From Antedon mediterranea (lineage: Eukaryota > Echinodermata > Crinoidea > Comatulida > Antedonidae): a stretch of 64,000 bases of DNA. The notes below the pieces were generated by a model. The model was not told the DNA's origin. It worked only from the letters and a program-made list of their open reading frames with translations, and did not search any database. The stretch is taken from assembly GCF_964355755.1 (NCBI RefSeq), contig NC_092675.1:27442412-27506411 (forward strand), read 5' to 3'. Numbering within the stretch: the stretch's first letter is position 1; the number at the start of each line of letters is the position of its first letter. Position numbers and translations under genes: made by a program. Of the stretch, positions 61,801-64,000 are shown piece by piece.

Positions 61801-63989
61801 AGGACACAAAATTAATGTAATGAAGGGAGTTAATAAAATGGAATAATCTGTTATTTTATTTTACTGTACATAAAAAAGGTTTAAACTATATTTAGCCTGT
61901 CTATGAGGAAAAACAAAAACAAGATCAAATATTAGTTTTAAAGCAACGCAACTGTCCAAAAACTTTTTTTAATTTATTGCGCTTTTTTTAGATAAATTTA
62001 TTACCCTTACTGTTAAGCATAATAGTGCGAAGAGAACAGTCTGTGTTGTGATTTCACCTTACTAACATTTAAAACTTTATTTGATCATTAAAGCTTGGTT
62101 CCCAGTAGGACGCAACACAAAGCAATCGAGTTGAAAGAATAATCCATCATTTGTGATTACTGAGGGGTGGGAACCAAACTTTATAGTAAACACTAACAGC
62201 ACACAACCACATTACTTTTTATTCATATTCATAAAATCAGAAAGTAGACCTTGGACAGTATAAAACAAATTGCAAAGAAACCAATTATGACTTATAGTTT
62301 TAGGCCTAGAAAATGATTTGTTTGCTCTTTTTTCAAAGTAATAACAATAAATCATGTATGATACCACATAAATTACTACTGAGAATCAATATCATAAGGC
62401 TTTTAATAAATAATAATGCTGACAATCATCTAATTAAGCGACAAATCTATTCTCATCATCAGAACTATAATCAAAAGCCTACAGTACTTTATATACCTTC
62501 TTAACAGAAGCGCATAATTTAAATACAACTGTTAAAAAGGCATGTCGCTTAATTTTAAGACTGCATTATTATTAAATAAATAAAATGTTAAATGTATTAT
62601 TATGGTCCTCAAGCTTAGCTGAAAACTGAGGCAATTCAGATTAGGTCTTTCACGGATCCACAGCAACCAGCAGTACAGCGCCTACCAGATCAGCACACCG
62701 GGAGACAATCCCTACTCTTTTTCGAATAGTCTACCAAGTTCTTTAACGTGCACTGTTAAATAAACTGAATCAACGACTTTACATCCCATCCAAAGGATGA
62801 GGCAATGAGAGTAAAGCATCTTGCCTAAGGATGCAATTAGTATGTACAGATAACCTCGAACTAGCCTGATATCATTACACCATCACCCTCTGGTGTATAT
62901 ATAGCAACGTTGCTTGAACTTCGGTGATCTGACAAGAAGCAGTGTTTCAACTCAGTATGGCTGTGTATGAAATAATGCCTTATGATATTGTTTCTCACTA
63001 ATAACAATAACAATTTCTTTTTTTTCTTTGAAAAAGTCAATAATTGTAGTAGTTTCTTTACAAAGTATGCTTAGTACTGTTCTTTCATGGTATACTTTTA
63101 TGAATACCCCACTCTGCATCAAAGCATGCTATCAATACTAATTCTATTTTCCTAAAAAACCGGTTACCTGCGGTGCACTTGAGGGGATGCTTTCAGAGTT
63201 TGGATCACTTGTTGAATCATTGTATATCTCATAACAACAAAATACATCAAATATCAACAACATTTTTGGATTATATCAAAAGAAATGAACTACTGTATAC
63301 TGTTTGATTATTTTTGTTAATACTATTGTATTGTTACCCTATGGATGTCAATTCCAAATTAAAGATGAAATGAAATATATGGCTCGTACCAACATTATTT
63401 ATTTAAGTTATAATAGTTAAGTATTCAAGTATAATTGACATAGGGTACACCATTATTGCTAGTTGCTTTGATACCAAAATCAACTATAATAATGCTTTAT
63501 GAATGCTTTCGGTACTAACTATACTGTGACAGTACAATATTTAATACAATTCGAAACTGACATAAAAGATGTTAATCAGAATAAATAAATCAACTGTGTG
63601 AAACCTTTGACCCTTTTATATTCTATAATTGAAACTTTATTTTAATATCATTTCATTTTCAAAAAACAAACATCAATGCAAAGCAGAACAAATAAAGCCT
63701 CACTAAAAAGACCCACCAACCAAAGCTTCACTCGATATCAAAAGCAGTACACAATACTAGACTGTATAACAATTCACTCAATGTGGAAATTGATTAAGCC
63801 ATCCATCCCTTGAAAGATTATACAGTTATGCTCAATATGCAATACTACACTCAATACTGAATGATCCACTTATTATGTAACAGCTAAAAAAAATTTAACA
63901 TTTGCCGATAAACTTACCGGTATGACATCTGGATCATCATTGCACATTTGCAAAAACCGTTCAAGTCGGGCGCTGGAATGTTCAGGGCC
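58732..63989 (-). CDS. OGDH: 2-oxoglutarate dehydrogenase E1 component, 3' portion (gene continues beyond right edge)
   Basis: Six joined exons encode the C-terminal part of the thiamine-diphosphate E1 subunit of the mitochondrial 2-oxoglutarate dehydrogenase complex (2-oxoglutarate decarboxylation and lipoyl succinylation in the TCA cycle). Landmarks in order are [95 protein letters not shown] and the terminal [18 protein letters not shown]. The GNKxxHLxELQxLLDTAF end and QEEHKN fit OGDH/OGDHL rather than DHTKD1, which ends differently. Splice phases chain as 0, 0, 1, 0, 2. It is 5' incomplete at the window edge and on the same strand as Tie. Confidence 0.9.
59020..59174 (-). CDS. OGDH: OGDH exon: QEEHKN motif
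   Basis: 155 nt, phase 0 to 2, acceptor tttttaaag, donor GCAG|gtaatt. It encodes ISPFPYDMV, then [19 protein letters not shown]. Confidence 0.9.
59279..59442 (-). CDS. OGDH: OGDH exon: FQRVLPESG to [10 protein letters not shown]
   Basis: 164 nt, phase 1 to 0, acceptor catttatcag, donor CAG|gtaaac. It encodes [10 protein letters not shown] and [18 protein letters not shown]. Confidence 0.9.
59882..60812. mobile_element. MITE in an OGDH intron
   Basis: Perfect ~35-bp inverted ends starting ACGCCCGTATTCTTAAACCG, followed by CGACTAAA/TTTAGTCG sub-repeats on both sides. A central open stretch at 60235-60465 (-, 76 codons) has no recognisable domain. The right end is about 22 bp from the OGDH donor at 60840. 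Confidence 0.75.
60841..60913 (-). CDS. OGDH: OGDH exon: [11 protein letters not shown] motif
   Basis: 73 nt, phase 0 to 1, acceptor tttttttag, donor AAG|gtagga. It encodes [25 protein letters not shown] terminus lies about 22 bp into the following intron. Confidence 0.9.
61006..61131 (-). CDS. OGDH: OGDH exon: [11 protein letters not shown] motif
   Basis: 126 nt, phase 0 to 0, acceptor tttgtttatag, donor CCG|gtaggt. It encodes [20 protein letters not shown] and [12 protein letters not shown]. Confidence 0.9.
62090..62182. mobile_element. Mini-MITE in an OGDH intron
   Basis: Ends AAAGCTTGGTTCCCAGT and GGTGGGAACCAAACTTTA; 93 bp. Confidence 0.6.
62604..62967 (-). mobile_element. Composite 5S-rRNA/tRNA-like SINE, internally deleted
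   Basis: Same family. The 5S part keeps only AACGTTGCTTGAACTTCGGT to GTATGGCTG; the segment with the GGGCCCGG and GGATGGGAG blocks is missing. It lies in an OGDH intron. Confidence 0.78.
63168..63227 (-). CDS. OGDH: Candidate 20-codon cassette exon of OGDH
   Basis: An open 60-nt stretch with an AG before it (gttatgag) and a GT after it (CAG|gtaacc), phase 0 on both sides. It encodes a polar Ser/Asn/Pro-rich peptide ([20 protein letters not shown]). The flanking exons join in phase 0 without it, at a point where OGDH orthologues read straight through, so it could be optional. Both splice sites are weaker than those of its neighbours. Confidence 0.3.
63918..63989 (-). CDS. OGDH: OGDH exon: GPEHSSAR motif
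   Basis: Acceptor gtgttcacag, 72 nt, phase 0 to 0, donor CCG|gtaagt. It encodes [19 protein letters not shown] then PDVIP, near-invariant in OGDH E1. Confidence 0.9.
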
Positions 63990-64000
63990 CTGTGAACACG

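Overview
The window is a piece of an AT-rich animal genome with long introns and many small repeats. Its two genes are both on the minus strand. One is a complete Tie-family receptor tyrosine kinase, with 19 coding exons between 56389 and 39459. The other is the 3' end of a 2-oxoglutarate dehydrogenase E1 gene (OGDH), running from the right edge to 58732. An EGF-less Tie-type receptor, frequent TAGGCCTA palindromes and 5S-rRNA-derived SINEs suggest a marine invertebrate deuterostome, most likely an echinoderm. I would only guess at the class (a crinoid is possible). All exon models come from reading splice sites and reading frame by eye. The Tie model joins without any frame break into 1015 codons plus a stop.

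Layout. From 1 to 39 kb there is no complete gene, and the stretch is dominated by transposon relics: MITEs, composite 5S/tRNA SINEs, a LINE 3' fragment and foldback elements. One coding exon stands out, at 25083-25170 (-). It is a signal-peptide exon with the same length (88 nt) and splice phase as the first coding exon of the Tie gene 31 kb upstream, and it has a related sequence. This suggests a tandem Tie-like paralogue whose other exons lie outside the window or are lost. From 36 to 41 kb there are inverted blocks carrying tRNA-Val(AAC)-like genes and bounded by a short terminal palindrome; one block sits inside the penultimate intron of Tie. From 39.4 to 56.5 kb lies the Tie gene. Its introns hold a LINE, a hAT MITE, a ~1.6 kb inverted-repeat element built around twelve 96-bp tandem repeats, a 245-bp-arm foldback whose arms end in a hammerhead-like core, and a TIR element containing three DR1 nuclear-receptor half-site pairs. 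From 58.7 to 64 kb lie the OGDH 3' exons, with a 0.93 kb MITE in one intron, a SINE in another and a possible 60-nt cassette exon.

The two genes have no evident functional link. Tie is a membrane receptor (2 Ig and 4 FN3 domains, one TM segment, kinase). OGDH is a mitochondrial TCA-cycle enzyme. The most unusual material is in the repeats: the tRNA-bearing TIR element, the hammerhead-like foldback, the 96-bp array and the duplicated signal-peptide exon.
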